The notes beneath the pieces are model-generated. The model saw only the letters and a program-made list of their open reading frames with translations, searched no databases and was not told the origin of the DNA. From Streptomyces lucensis JCM 4490 (GTDB lineage Bacteria; Actinomycetota; Actinomycetes; Streptomycetales; Streptomycetaceae), in the NCBI RefSeq assembly GCF_014650035.1, contig NZ_BMUE01000001.1, positions 62,001 to 126,000 on the forward strand: a stretch of 64,000 bases of DNA. Direction: 5' to 3'. This document shows positions 8,592 through 17,155 of the stretch, piece after piece (position 1 is the first letter of the stretch; every line of letters starts with the position of its first letter). The translations under genes and the position numbers were made by a program.

Positions 8592-9910
8592 GCAGCGCCG
8601 CGACCAGCCCCGCCGGCCCGGACCACCTGTGGTCGGTGGACGAGCACCTGGAGGACATCCTCTCGACCGTCCGCCCCCTCGAACCCATCGAGCTGCAACT
8701 CCTCGACGCCCAGGGCTGCGTCCTGGTCGACGACGTCACGGTGCCGGTGTCGCTGCCGCCGTTCGACAACAGCTCCATGGACGGGTACGCGGTGCGCGTC
8801 GCGGACGTCGCGGGCGCCGGTGAGGAGTTCCCGGCCGTCCTGGAGGTCGTCGGGGACGTCGCGGCGGGCGCGGCAGACCCGGTGCGGGTCGGCCCCGGAC
8901 AGGCCGCCCGCATCATGACCGGCGCCCCGCTGCCGCCCGGCGCCGAGGCCGTCGTCCCCGTCGAGTGGACCGACGGCGGGCTCGGCGAGGGACCGGTGAG
9001 CGGTATGCGGGCCCGCAGCCTGGCCCCGGAGGGCGCCGAGGGGCAGGTGCGCGTGCACCGCCCCGCGGAAACGGGCGCGCACGTGCGCGCCCGCGGCAGC
9101 GACGTCAGGGCCGGCGCCCTCGCCCTGGAGGCCGGCACGATCCTCGGCCCGCCGCAGATCGCGCTGCTCGCGGCGATCGGCCGGGGCAGGGTCCGGGTGC
9201 GCCCGCGCCCCCGGGTGGTGGTCCTGTCCACCGGCAGCGAACTCGTCCAGCCCGGCGAGGAACTGACCACCGGCCAGATCTACGACTCCAACAGCTTCGC
9301 CCTCACGGCCGCCGCGCGCGAGGCCGGTGCCATCGCCTACCGGGTGGGCGCCGTCGCCGACGACGCCGACATCCTCCGCACCACCATCGAGGACCAGCTC
9401 GTCCGTGCCGACCTGCTGGTGACCACGGGCGGGGTGAGCGTCGGGGCGTACGACGTCGTCAAGGAGGCGCTGTCGGACGTCGGCGACGAGGACGTGGCGG
9501 GCGCCGGCGTCGACTTCCGCAAGCTCGCCATGCAGCCGGGCAAGCCCCAGGGCTTCGGCTCCATCGGCCCCGACCACACCCCCCTGCTGGCCCTGCCCGG
9601 CAACCCCGTGTCGTCGTACGTCTCCTTCGAGCTGTTCGTCCGCCCCGCCATCCGCGCGCTGATGGGCCTGCCCGACGTCCACCGGCCCCGTGTGCGGGCC
9701 GTGCTGAAGTCGGACGAGGCGCTGCGCTCGCCCAAGGGACGGCGCCAGTTCCTGCGCGGCTCCTGCACCGAGGGCGAGGTGAGCCCGGTGGGCGGTGCCG
9801 GCTCCCACCTGATCGCCGCGCTGGCGCACGCCGACGCGCTGATCGTCGTCCCCGAGGACGTGGAGTCCGTCGAGCCCGGGACCGAGGTCGAGGTCGTCCT
9901 GCTCGGCTGA
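8588..9910 (+). CDS. glp: Gephyrin-like molybdotransferase Glp / MoeA homologue
   Basis: 440 residues with the four MoeA domains: [13 protein letters not shown] near residue 60, [28 protein letters not shown] with the MogA-like core [17 protein letters not shown], and the C-terminal MoeA_C barrel. [21 protein letters not shown] is the classical molybdenum/MPT site. MoeA inserts molybdenum into molybdopterin-AMP. In Corynebacterium the gene in this position encodes Glp, which binds the FtsZ C-terminus and a membrane receptor. Here the catalytic loops look intact and moaC and mog follow, so either or both roles are possible. The TTG start at 8588 overlaps the galU stop by 4 nt. Confidence 0.85.
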   Translation: MSSAATSPAGPDHLWSVDEHLEDILSTVRPLEPIELQLLDAQGCVLVDDVTVPVSLPPFDNSSMDGYAVRVADVAGAGEEFPAVLEVVGDVAAGAADPVRVGPGQAARIMTGAPLPPGAEAVVPVEWTDGGLGEGPVSGMRARSLAPEGAEGQVRVHRPAETGAHVRARGSDVRAGALALEAGTILGPPQIALLAAIGRGRVRVRPRPRVVVLSTGSELVQPGEELTTGQIYDSNSFALTAAAREAGAIAYRVGAVADDADILRTTIEDQLVRADLLVTTGGVSVGAYDVVKEALSDVGDEDVAGAGVDFRKLAMQPGKPQGFGSIGPDHTPLLALPGNPVSSYVSFELFVRPAIRALMGLPDVHRPRVRAVLKSDEALRSPKGRRQFLRGSCTEGEVSPVGGAGSHLIAALAHADALIVVPEDVESVEPGTEVEVVLLG

Positions 9911-10037
9911 CCCGCGCGCGCGTCCGTCCGCGGGCCGGTCCTGGTCCGCTGCGCGCGCCGGCTTGGCGGTACCGTGTCGCGCACAGCAGGCCCGCGCACC
10001 GCACCGCGCCGGGCCCGGACCGGGAGCGCCACACAGC

Positions 10038-10550
10038 ATGACCGAGCCTTCCCGGGGGACGACCCCCGGAGCCCCTGCGCAGGACCGACTGACGCACATC
10101 GACGACGCGGGCGCCGCCCGCATGGTCGACGTGTCCGGCAAGGACGTGACCGCGCGCACCGCCCGCGCCAGCGGGCGCGTCCTCGTCTCACCCCGCGTGG
10201 TGGAGCTGCTGCGCGGAGAGGGAGTGCCCAAGGGAGACGCCCTGGCCACCGCGCGGATCGCGGGCATCATGGGCGCCAAACGCACCCCCGACCTGATCCC
10301 CCTGTGCCACCCGTTGTCGGTGTCCGGTGTGAAACTGGACTTGTCGGTCGCGGACGACGCCGTGGAGATCCGGGCCACCGTGAAGACGACGGACCGCACG
10401 GGCGTCGAGATGGAGGCCCTGACCGCGGTGACGGTCGCCGCGCTCACCGTGATCGACATGGTCAAGGCCGTCGACAAGGGAGCGGTCATCACGGACGTAC
10501 GGGTGGAGGAGAAGACGGGCGGCAAGTCGGGCGACTGGAGCCGGGCATGA
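10038..10550 (+). CDS. moaC: Cyclic pyranopterin monophosphate synthase
   Basis: 170 residues. MoaC blocks are clear: [18 protein letters not shown] at the N-terminus, [18 protein letters not shown] in the middle, and [20 protein letters not shown] with AVDKGA near the C-terminus. It converts 3',8-cyclo-7,8-dihydro-GTP to cyclic pyranopterin monophosphate, the first committed intermediate of molybdenum cofactor. The ATG at 10038 has GGGAG 11 nt upstream. It lies 127 nt after glp; a TACCGT hexamer at about 9969 may be an internal promoter. Its stop overlaps the mog ATG (ATGA). Confidence 0.93.
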   Translation: MTEPSRGTTPGAPAQDRLTHIDDAGAARMVDVSGKDVTARTARASGRVLVSPRVVELLRGEGVPKGDALATARIAGIMGAKRTPDLIPLCHPLSVSGVKLDLSVADDAVEIRATVKTTDRTGVEMEALTAVTVAALTVIDMVKAVDKGAVITDVRVEEKTGGKSGDWSRA

Positions 10551-11074
10551 CCTACCGCGCTCTGGTGGTCACCGCCTCCAACAGGGCCGCCGCCGGTGTC
10601 TACGAGGACAGGGGCGGCCCGCTGGTCGCCGACGGCCTGAAGCGCCTCGGCTTCGCCGTGGACGGCCCCCGGGTCGTCCCCGACGGCGATCCCGTGGAGG
10701 CGGCGCTGCGCGACGGCGTGGCGGCCGGGTACGACGCCATCTTGACCACCGGCGGCACCGGCATCTCGCCCACCGACCGCACGCCCGAGGCGACCCGCGC
10801 GGTGCTCGACCACGAGGTGCCGGGCATCGCGGAGGCCATCCGGGCGTTCGGACGGCAGAAGGTGCCGACCGCGGCGCTGTCCCGGGGGCTGGCCGGGGTG
10901 GCGGGGCGGACCCTGATCGTCAACCTGCCGGGTTCCACGGGCGGGGTGCGGGACGGCCTCGCCGTGCTGGAGCCCCTGCTGGCCCACGCCGTCGACCAGA
11001 TCCGCGGCGGCGACCACCCGGGGTCCGGCACCGGGGGCGGCCACCCGGCATCCGGCACTGGAGGTGTGAGCTGA
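10547..11074 (+). CDS. mog: MogA/MoaB-type molybdopterin adenylyltransferase
   Basis: 175 residues. [20 protein letters not shown] is the MPT-binding signature, and [20 protein letters not shown] the conserved C-terminal block. It adenylates molybdopterin before metal insertion by MoeA, so it works directly with the glp/moeA and moaC products. The start is coupled to moaC by the 4-nt ATGA overlap. The tail carries a short imperfect duplication (HPGSGTGGG / HPASGTGGV) beyond the catalytic domain, produced by a tandem repeat at about 11030-11065. Confidence 0.92.
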   Translation: MTYRALVVTASNRAAAGVYEDRGGPLVADGLKRLGFAVDGPRVVPDGDPVEAALRDGVAAGYDAILTTGGTGISPTDRTPEATRAVLDHEVPGIAEAIRAFGRQKVPTAALSRGLAGVAGRTLIVNLPGSTGGVRDGLAVLEPLLAHAVDQIRGGDHPGSGTGGGHPASGTGGVS

Positions 11075-11742
11075 ACAGCGCTTCCTGGCCCGTCGTGCTG
11101 GCGGACGGCGATGTCGTCCTCCGGCCGATAAAGATGCGCGACCAGCGGGTCTGGCGCGAGGTGAACCGGCGCAACCGGGACTGGCTGCGCCCCTGGGAGG
11201 CGACCATCCCGCCGCCCACCCCGAGCGGACCGGTCACCCACCGGCCGACCTACCGGCAGATGGTCCGGCACCTGCGCTCCGAGGCCGGCGCGGGCCGGAT
11301 GCTGCCGTTCGTCATCGAGTACCAGGGGCAGCTCGTCGGCCAGTTGACGGTCGCCGGAATCACCTGGGGGTCGATGTGCTCCGGGCACATCGGCTACTGG
11401 GTGGACGAGTCGGTGGCCGGGCGCGGGGTGATGCCGACGGCCGTCGCACTCGTGGTGGACCACTGTTTCCGCAGCGTCGGGCTGCACCGCATCGAGGTCT
11501 GCATTCGCCCCGAGAACCGGCCTAGCCGCCGGGTCGTGGAGAAACTCGGATTCCGCGAGGAGGGGCTCCGGCCGCGTTATCTGCACATCGACGGAGCCTG
11601 GCGCGACCACCTGGTCTTCGCGCTCACCGCGGAAGAGGTGCCCGAGGGAATGCTCGCGCGCTGGCAGCGGAGCCGCGCCCGGCAGCGGCGGCACTCCGAG
11701 CGGGAGAACACCCCGGGGAATCCCCCCGGTCCCCGGAATTGA
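11071..11742 (+). CDS. rimJ: GNAT N-acetyltransferase, RimJ/RimL type
   Basis: 223 residues. GDVVLRPIKMRD near the start, YWVDESVAGRGVMPTAVALV (acetyl-CoA loop) and GLHRIEVCIRPENRPSRRVVEKLGF are hallmarks of ribosomal-protein alanine acetyltransferases. It would acetylate a protein N-terminus. I place the start at CTG 11071, overlapping the mog stop, because GGAGGTG lies 4 nt before it and residues before GTG 11095 (NSASWPVV) read naturally; 11095 is the alternative. In Mycobacterium and Corynebacterium the same gene separates glp and its receptor gene, which supports a shared operon with sepX downstream. Confidence 0.85.
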   Translation: MNSASWPVVLADGDVVLRPIKMRDQRVWREVNRRNRDWLRPWEATIPPPTPSGPVTHRPTYRQMVRHLRSEAGAGRMLPFVIEYQGQLVGQLTVAGITWGSMCSGHIGYWVDESVAGRGVMPTAVALVVDHCFRSVGLHRIEVCIRPENRPSRRVVEKLGFREEGLRPRYLHIDGAWRDHLVFALTAEEVPEGMLARWQRSRARQRRHSERENTPGNPPGPRN

Positions 11743-11912
11743 ATATTTGTTCGAAAATGAGCGCCGGTTCATCGTCCTCCGACCATCTCAGGGCATTCAA
11801 TTCACGGCTGCGACGGTCCGCTGATCGCATCGGACGCAAAAAAAGCTGGAAATATCCGCCGGATCGTGCGACACACCGGCCCAATTGGCCGATGCCCCCG
11901 TGCAAACCCCTC

Positions 11913-11918
11913 TACCGT
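11913..11918 (+). promoter_or_regulatory. -10 hexamer of leaderless sepX
   Basis: TACCGT, 7 nt, then the GTG at 11926. No ribosome binding site lies upstream of that GTG. Confidence 0.5.
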
Positions 11919-11925
11919 GTGAGAC

Positions 11926-13122
11926 GTGAGCAGCAGCGGCCTCATCTACGCAGTCATCGTCGGGGCCTGGGCCGCCTACTTGGTGCCGATGTGGCTCCGT
12001 AGGCAGGACGAGCTGAACGAGGCCCGTCCGACGGAACGCTTCAGCACCGCCATCCGGCTGCTGTCCGGACGGGCGGGGATGGAGCGCCGGTACGCCAAGG
12101 ACCTGCGGGCGCGCTCCGCCCAGGAGGGGGAGCCGGGCGCCGGCGACCCGGACGCCGTCACCGACACGGTGGACGTCCGGGCCTTCGCCATGCCTCCGAC
12201 CCGCCGTCAGGTCCGTGCGCAGACCGGCCCCGAGACGCCCTCCGGCGCGGAACCGGCACCCGACCACGCCGATCCTCCGGCGCCCCGACAGGTCTCCGTG
12301 CCCGCGCAGAAGCGCGGGCCGGCCGCGCCGCGCACCGCCTCGGAACAGGCGGCCGCGGCACGGGCCCAGCGCACGAAGGTGCTCGCCCGCCGCCGGCGCA
12401 CCACCGTGATGCTCTTCCTCGCCTTCACGCTCGGCGCGATCGTCGCCGCCGTCGGAGGCCTCGCCTTCCTGTGGGCGCCCGCCGCGCCCGCCGTACTGCT
12501 GAGCGCCTACATCGCCTACCTCCGCTCCCAGGAGCGCCACCGCTTCGCCTACCACATGGACCGCCGCCACGCCGAGGCCGCGGCACAGCGCCTGCGTGAG
12601 CGTCAGCCCCGCCGGCGCATCCCCGTGGACCCGGGCCCCGGCGTGGACGACCCGGAGGAGGGTCCCGTGACCGGCACGGACACCGGGTCCTCCGCACTCG
12701 CCGCCGACCGGCGCGCCCTCGTCGAGCAGACCGACCACGCCGAGTGGGTCGACCAGCAGCGCGAGCGGCAGCGGCGGCCCGGCCAGGGAGACAGCTGGGA
12801 CCCGGTGCCGGTGCCGCTGCCGACGTACGTGACCGCGCCGGTGGCCCCCCGGGCCGGCTCCGACGTGGACCTCGGCGCGCCGGACACGTGGAGCTCCGCG
12901 CGCAGCAGCCCGGTCGCCCCCGAGCAGGGCCACGCACCGGAGGCGGGGGCGCAGGAGCCGCCGTTCGAGGAGAAGCCGGCGGACGGCCGCGGCGACATGC
13001 TGCCCCGCGCCCGCGGCCGCTCGCGCGGGGCGTCCTCCGGGCGCCGTGCGCGGGAGCGCGGACGCACGCCCCTCTTCGACCAGTACGAGGACGGCGACCG
13101 CCCCCGCGCGGCCAACGAGTGA
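11926..13122 (+). CDS. sepX: SepX / Glp-receptor-like divisome membrane protein
   Basis: 398 residues. A membrane segment at residues 5-23 is followed by a conserved cytoplasmic stretch (PMWLRRQDELNEARPTERFS, then RLLSGRAG and ERRYAKDLRAR). A Pro/Ala-rich linker leads to two further hydrophobic segments at about 160-183 and 185-199, then a long charged, disordered tail. Gene order galU-glp-rimJ-this gene matches the actinobacterial locus where it encodes the Glp receptor (Corynebacterium) or SepX, needed for division and sporulation septation in Streptomyces. The assignment rests on position and topology. A TACCGT -10 lies 7 nt before the GTG, so it probably also has its own leaderless transcript. 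Confidence 0.75.
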   Translation: MSSSGLIYAVIVGAWAAYLVPMWLRRQDELNEARPTERFSTAIRLLSGRAGMERRYAKDLRARSAQEGEPGAGDPDAVTDTVDVRAFAMPPTRRQVRAQTGPETPSGAEPAPDHADPPAPRQVSVPAQKRGPAAPRTASEQAAAARAQRTKVLARRRRTTVMLFLAFTLGAIVAAVGGLAFLWAPAAPAVLLSAYIAYLRSQERHRFAYHMDRRHAEAAAQRLRERQPRRRIPVDPGPGVDDPEEGPVTGTDTGSSALAADRRALVEQTDHAEWVDQQRERQRRPGQGDSWDPVPVPLPTYVTAPVAPRAGSDVDLGAPDTWSSARSSPVAPEQGHAPEAGAQEPPFEEKPADGRGDMLPRARGRSRGASSGRRARERGRTPLFDQYEDGDRPRAANE

Positions 13123-13214
13123 TCACCGTCACCCCCGCGGAAGCCGCCTCTGACCAGTCCGGGAACGGATTTCCAAGCACCCCGTCGGGGATGCTAAAGT
13201 TTCACTCGTTGCAA

Positions 13215-13288
13215 GGGCCTGTGGCGCAGTCCGGTAGCGCACCTCGTTCGCATCGAGGGGGCCAGGGGTTCAAATCCCCTCAGGTCCA
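13215..13288 (+). tRNA. tRNA-Ala (anticodon CGC)
   Basis: 74 nt folding into a full cloverleaf. The acceptor stem GGGCCTG pairs with CAGGTCC and holds the G3:U70 pair that identifies alanine tRNAs. The anticodon stem CCTCG/CGAGG closes loop TTCGCAT, giving anticodon CGC (codon GCG). The T-arm is GGGG-TTCAAAT-CCCC. The 3' CCA is not encoded. Confidence 0.95.
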
Positions 13289-13296
13289 CGCAGCAT

Positions 13297-13330
13297 GAAG
13301 CCCCGGTCGGTGAAAGCCGACCGGGGCTTC
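13297..13330. terminator. Hairpin terminator after tRNA-Ala
   Basis: GAAGCCCCGGTCGG, a 6-nt loop TGAAAG and the perfect complement, 9 nt after the tRNA. It also lies 7 nt from the stop of the convergent GNAT gene and probably serves both. Confidence 0.9.
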
Positions 13331-13337
13331 AGCTCTT

Positions 13338-13814
13338 TCACAGGTGCTTCGCGAAGCAGAGGCTCTCCGGGTAGTGCCGGTAGTAGCCGAACTTGGTGCA
13401 GGGCTCGTAGCCGCTGGACGTGTACAGCGCGACGGCCTCCGGCTGCTTGGTGCCCGTCTCCAGGACCATGCGGACCCGGCCCGCCATGCGCGCGTCCTCC
13501 TCCAGGGCGGCGAGCATGCGCCGGGCGAGGCCCCGGCCGCGCATCTCGTCGATCACGAACATGCGCTTGAGCTCCGCGTCACCGTCCTCGTTGCCCTCGC
13601 CGTTGCTGTCCTGGCTGCGCCAGCCGCCGGTGGCCACGGGGCGGTCGTGCTCGTCGTAGGCGATCAGGTACACGCCGCAGGGCGGGTCGAAGTCCGTCGC
13701 CTCCAGGACGGTGGCGTCGCCGCCGTCGCCGTAGCGCAGGTCGTACTCCGTCTGGACCTCGTCGTTGAGCTTGACGGCGTCAGGGTGATCGAAACGAACA
13801 GGGCGAATAATCAT
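13338..13814 (-). CDS. GNAT family N-acetyltransferase
   Basis: 158 residues. The acetyl-CoA binding loop is MFVIDEMRGRGLARRMLAAL, followed by LETGTKQPEAVALYTSSGY, the C-terminal GNAT signature in which residues of the GY block contact CoA. The target is unknown. The ATG at 13814 is preceded by TACGAT at a 7-nt distance with no ribosome binding site, so the mRNA is probably leaderless. It is convergent with tRNA-Ala, sharing a terminator, and divergent from the exonuclease III gene. Confidence 0.85.
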   Translation of the reverse strand: MIIRPVRFDHPDAVKLNDEVQTEYDLRYGDGGDATVLEATDFDPPCGVYLIAYDEHDRPVATGGWRSQDSNGEGNEDGDAELKRMFVIDEMRGRGLARRMLAALEEDARMAGRVRMVLETGTKQPEAVALYTSSGYEPCTKFGYYRHYPESLCFAKHL

Positions 13815-13821
13815 GCTGGGT

Positions 13822-13827
13822 ATCGTA
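13822..13827 (-). promoter_or_regulatory. -10 hexamer of leaderless GNAT gene
   Basis: TACGAT on the minus strand, 7 nt from the ATG at 13814. Confidence 0.45.
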
Positions 13828-13880
13828 CTTCTATGCGATGGCCGGGCCTCTGGCTGTGAGGTCACCGACCAGTGTGCCGG

Positions 13881-13886
13881 TATCGT
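13881..13886 (+). promoter_or_regulatory. -10 hexamer of leaderless exonuclease III gene
   Basis: TATCGT, 6 nt, then the GTG at 13893. No Shine-Dalgarno sequence is present in between. Confidence 0.5.
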
Positions 13887-13892
13887 GCCCTG

Positions 13893-14696
13893 GTGCTGAC
13901 TGTGACCTCGGTGAACGTGAACGGGCTGCGGGCCGCCGCCAGGAAGGGCTTCGTCGAGTGGCTCGCCCGGACCTCCGCGGACGTCGTCTGCCTGCAGGAG
14001 GTGCGGGCCGAGCCGCACCAGCTGCCCGAGCAGGTGGGGCAGCCCGACGGCTGGCACGTCGTGCACGCGCCCGCCGCCGCCAAGGGCCGCGCCGGCGTCT
14101 CCCTCTATACGCGGCGGGAACCCGACCGGGTCCGGATCGGCTTCGGATCGGCCGAGTTCGACGGCAGCGGGCGCTACGTCGAGGCCGACCTGCCCGGCGT
14201 CACGGTGGCCTCCCTCTACCTGCCCTCCGGCGAGGTCGGCACCGAACGGCAGGACGAGAAGTACCGTTTCATGGGCGAGTTCCTCACCCACCTGAAGGCA
14301 CTGCGCGAGCGGGCCGCCGCCGACGGGCGCGAGGTGGTCGTCTGCGGCGACTGGAACATCGCCCACCAGCAGGCCGACCTGAAGAACTGGCGCGGCAACA
14401 CCAAGAACTCCGGCTTCCTGCCCGAGGAGCGGGAGTGGCTCGGCCGCGTGCTCGCCCCCGAGGACGGCGGCTACGTGGACGTCGTACGGGCCCTGCACCC
14501 CGGCGTCGAGGGTCCGTACACCTGGTGGTCGTACCGGGGGCGTGCCTTCGACAACGATTCGGGCTGGAGGATCGACCTCCACGCGGCCACCCAGGGTCTC
14601 GCCGCCAGGGCGGTCAAGGGCTTCGTGGAACGTGCCGCCACGCACGCCGAGCGGTGGAGCGACCACGCCCCCGTGACGGTCGTGTACGACCGGTAA
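13893..14696 (+). CDS. xth: Exodeoxyribonuclease III (AP endonuclease)
   Basis: 267 residues of the EEP superfamily. Visible active-site blocks are SVNVNGLRAA, VVCLQEVRAEPHQLP (metal-binding Glu), SLYLPSGEV, VCGDWNIAHQQADLKNW (Asp and Asn of the catalytic centre) and WSDHAPVTV (the catalytic His near the C-terminus). It cleaves at abasic sites and degrades 3' ends in base excision repair. The GTG at 13893 fits a -10 box 6 nt upstream. It stands alone between a divergent GNAT gene and a convergent MerR regulator. Confidence 0.92.
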   Translation: MLTVTSVNVNGLRAAARKGFVEWLARTSADVVCLQEVRAEPHQLPEQVGQPDGWHVVHAPAAAKGRAGVSLYTRREPDRVRIGFGSAEFDGSGRYVEADLPGVTVASLYLPSGEVGTERQDEKYRFMGEFLTHLKALRERAAADGREVVVCGDWNIAHQQADLKNWRGNTKNSGFLPEEREWLGRVLAPEDGGYVDVVRALHPGVEGPYTWWSYRGRAFDNDSGWRIDLHAATQGLAARAVKGFVERAATHAERWSDHAPVTVVYDR

Positions 14697-14705
14697 GAGC
14701 GCCGC

Positions 14706-15395
14706 TCAGTCCCGCTTGTTCATCCGCCGGTCCAGGGCCAGGGACAGTTCCGCCTCCACCACGCTGCGGGCCAGGGGGCGCAGGCGGTGGAGGTCCTCCT
14801 CGGGGGCGTGGCGGAGGATCAGGGCCGTGAAGAGTTCGGCCAGGGCCTCGGCGTGTTCGCGGACGCGCCGGCCGGCCGTCAGGACCTCCGCGAGCGGGAT
14901 GCCCTCGCGGACCAGGGCGGAGGAGACGTCCAGCAGGCGGCGGCTGATGTGGACGATCTCGTCGCCGTCGGTGCCGAGGTAGCCGAGGTCCATGGCGGCG
15001 GCCAGGTTGTCGGGCGTGACCTCGCCCTCGAAGCGGGCGGCGAGCTCCTCGGGGGTGAGGCGGACCGGCTCCTCCTCGGTGGGGGTGCCGACGCCGAGGA
15101 GGTCGGCGACGTCGCGGCCGTGGTCGAAGGCCTCGGCCAGCTCCGCGATGCCGTTGAGGGTGTGACCGCGCTCCAGCAGGGCGGCGATCGTGCGCAGGCG
15201 GGCCAGGTGGTGCTCGTCGTACCAGGCGATGCGGCCCTCGCGGCGGGGTGGTGGGAGCAGCTTGCGCTCGCGGTAGAAGCGCAGCGTGCGCACGGTGATG
15301 CCGGCCTGCCGGGCCAGCTCCTCCATGCGGTACTCGCGCCGGGCCTGTGGGGCTGCCTCGGGTTGTGCCTCCGGGTGTTCCGCGTCCTCTGCCAC
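14706..15395 (-). CDS. MerR family transcriptional regulator
   Basis: 229 residues. The winged-helix DNA-binding domain starts at REYRMEELARQAGITVRTLRFYRERKLL (residues ~20-50) and continues through the wing and coiled-coil to about residue 90. The ~130-residue C-terminal domain (LAARFEGEVTPDNLAAAM...) is helical with no Cys cluster, so it probably senses an organic ligand rather than a metal. It starts at GTG 15395. It is divergent from the monooxygenase operon, and two identical-arm palindromes lie between them, so it is the likely operon regulator. Confidence 0.85.
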   Translation of the reverse strand: MAEDAEHPEAQPEAAPQARREYRMEELARQAGITVRTLRFYRERKLLPPPRREGRIAWYDEHHLARLRTIAALLERGHTLNGIAELAEAFDHGRDVADLLGVGTPTEEEPVRLTPEELAARFEGEVTPDNLAAAMDLGYLGTDGDEIVHISRRLLDVSSALVREGIPLAEVLTAGRRVREHAEALAELFTALILRHAPEEDLHRLRPLARSVVEAELSLALDRRMNKRD

Positions 15396-15412
15396 GCCCG
15401 CAGCCTATGTTG

Positions 15413-15454
15413 TACCGCCGGTAACTTCCTTCCCCCGACCCCTACCGCTCGGTA
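15413..15454. promoter_or_regulatory. Two palindromic operator candidates (TACCG-n-CGGTA)
   Basis: TACCG-C-CGGTA at 15413-15423 and TACCG-CT-CGGTA at 15443-15454, with centres about 30 bp (three helical turns) apart, in the space between the MerR gene and the monooxygenase operon. The equal arms and helical phasing suggest a cooperative regulator site. Confidence 0.55.
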
Positions 15455-15526
15455 CGGAGCTGCTCTACAGTCCCATTGCGCCAGTGTTCACTGGCAGAGT
15501 CCAAGGCGATGCGTGGAGGCTTCGGG

Positions 15527-17155
15527 ATGGCCGAGCACGAGCATGTACGGGTGGCGGTGATCGGGTCCGGGTTCGGCGGCCTGGGGGCCGCCGTACGGTT
15601 GCGCCGCGAGGGGATCACCGACTTCGTCGTCCTGGAGCGGGCCGACAGCGTCGGCGGCACCTGGCGGGACAACAGCTACCCCGGGTGCGCCTGCGACGTG
15701 CCCTCCCACCTGTACTCCTTCTCCTTCGCGCCCAACCCGGAGTGGCCGCGCACCTTCTCCGGGCAGCGGCACATCCGCGCCTACCTGGAGCACGTCACCG
15801 ACCTCTTCGGGCTGCGTCCGCACATCCGCTTCGACTCCGAGGTCAAGCTGATGACCTGGGACGGCGAAGGACTGCGCTGGCACATCGAGACGACGCGCGG
15901 CACCCTGACCGCCGACGTCGTCGTGTCCGCCACGGGGCCGCTGTCCGATCCGAGGATCCCCGACCTCCCGGGGCTGGAGTCGTTCCCGGGCAAGGTGTTC
16001 CACTCCGCCCGCTGGGACCACGACTACGACCTGCGCGGCAAGCGGGTCGCCATGGTCGGCACCGGCGCCTCCGCCATCCAGATCGTGCCCGCCATCCAGC
16101 CGCAGGCCGGCCGGCTCACGCTCTTCCAGCGCACCCCGCCCTGGGTGATGCCGCGCATCGACCGCGCCATCAGCGGGCCCGAGCGGTGGCTGCACCGCCG
16201 GCTGCCCGTCACCGCCCAGGCCCGGCGCGGGCTGCTGTGGGGCATCCGGGAGCTGCAGGTGCAGGCGTTCACCAAGCGCCCCGACGAACTCGGGCTCGTC
16301 GAACGGATCGCCAAGCGCAACATGGCGCGCGCCGTCAAGGACCCGGAGCTGCGCGCCAAGCTGACCCCGGACTACCGCATCGGCTGCAAGCGGATCCTGC
16401 TGTCCAGCGAGTACTACCCGGCACTGGCCCGGCCCAACGTCGACGTGGTCGCGAGCGGCCTCAGCGAGATCCGCGGGTCCACGGTGGTCGCGGCCGACGG
16501 CTCCGAGGCCGAGGTCGACGTGATCATCTTCGGTACGGGCTTCCACGTCACGGACATGCCCATAGCCGAGCGGGTGGTCGGCGCCGAGGGCATCACGCTC
16601 GCGGAGTCCTGGAAGAACGGCATGCGGGCGCTGCGCGGCGCCTCGGCCGCCGGGTTCCCGAACTGGATGACGATCATCGGGCCCAACACCGGGCTGGGGA
16701 ACTCCTCCATGATCCTCATGATCGAGTCCCAGCTGAACTACATGGCCGACTACCTGCGCCAACTGGACGTCCTGGGGGTTCCCCCAGGCCCTCAAGGCAC
16801 CGGAGGAGGCCGTGCGGCCCTCGATGCCCGGCCGGCGGCCGTCGAGGACTGGAACCGCAGGGTCCAGGACCGCATGAAGCGGACCGTGTGGAACACCGGC
16901 GGCTGCACCAGCTGGTACCTGGACGCGAGCGGCCGCAACACCACCATCTGGCCGGGTACGACGACCGAGTTCCGGCGCGCGACCCGGCGGGTGGACCTCG
17001 GGGAGTACGCGGTGATCCGCGCGGGCTCGGCGGGCGACGCCGGCCCGGCCGGCGCCGGGGAACGGAGCCGGGCGGGGGAAGGAAGCGGGGCCGGTGACGG
17101 AGGCGGGGCCGGGAAACCGAGCGGCGCCGCGGAGCAGAGCGGGGCCACGGCGTGA
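15527..17155 (+). CDS. Flavin-dependent Baeyer-Villiger monooxygenase
   Basis: 542 residues. The FAD Rossmann motif is GSGFGGLGAA (residues 13-22). FPGKVFHSARWD (153-164) matches the Baeyer-Villiger fingerprint FxGxxxHxxxW(P/D), and GTGASA (about 178) is the NADPH-binding motif. The enzyme should insert oxygen next to a ketone, giving an ester or lactone. The ATG at 15527 has GGAGG 8 nt upstream. The last ~35 residues are Gly/Ala/Glu/Ser low complexity. A perfect CCTGGGGG-TT-CCCCCAGG palindrome lies in frame at 16771-16788. The gene is coupled to the hydrolase downstream by a GTGA overlap; the three-gene set resembles the mycobacterial mymA-lipR-sadH order. Confidence 0.88.
   Translation: MAEHEHVRVAVIGSGFGGLGAAVRLRREGITDFVVLERADSVGGTWRDNSYPGCACDVPSHLYSFSFAPNPEWPRTFSGQRHIRAYLEHVTDLFGLRPHIRFDSEVKLMTWDGEGLRWHIETTRGTLTADVVVSATGPLSDPRIPDLPGLESFPGKVFHSARWDHDYDLRGKRVAMVGTGASAIQIVPAIQPQAGRLTLFQRTPPWVMPRIDRAISGPERWLHRRLPVTAQARRGLLWGIRELQVQAFTKRPDELGLVERIAKRNMARAVKDPELRAKLTPDYRIGCKRILLSSEYYPALARPNVDVVASGLSEIRGSTVVAADGSEAEVDVIIFGTGFHVTDMPIAERVVGAEGITLAESWKNGMRALRGASAAGFPNWMTIIGPNTGLGNSSMILMIESQLNYMADYLRQLDVLGVPPGPQGTGGGRAALDARPAAVEDWNRRVQDRMKRTVWNTGGCTSWYLDASGRNTTIWPGTTTEFRRATRRVDLGEYAVIRAGSAGDAGPAGAGERSRAGEGSGAGDGGGAGKPSGAAEQSGATA
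16771..16788. repeat. Inverted repeat CCTGGGGG-TT-CCCCCAGG inside the monooxygenase gene
   Basis: Perfect 8-bp arms around TT within the coding sequence (encoding LGVPPG), in a non-conserved stretch before the C-terminal block. GGGGGTTCCCCC-type mini-palindromes recur in Streptomyces genomes, usually between genes. Confidence 0.6.
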
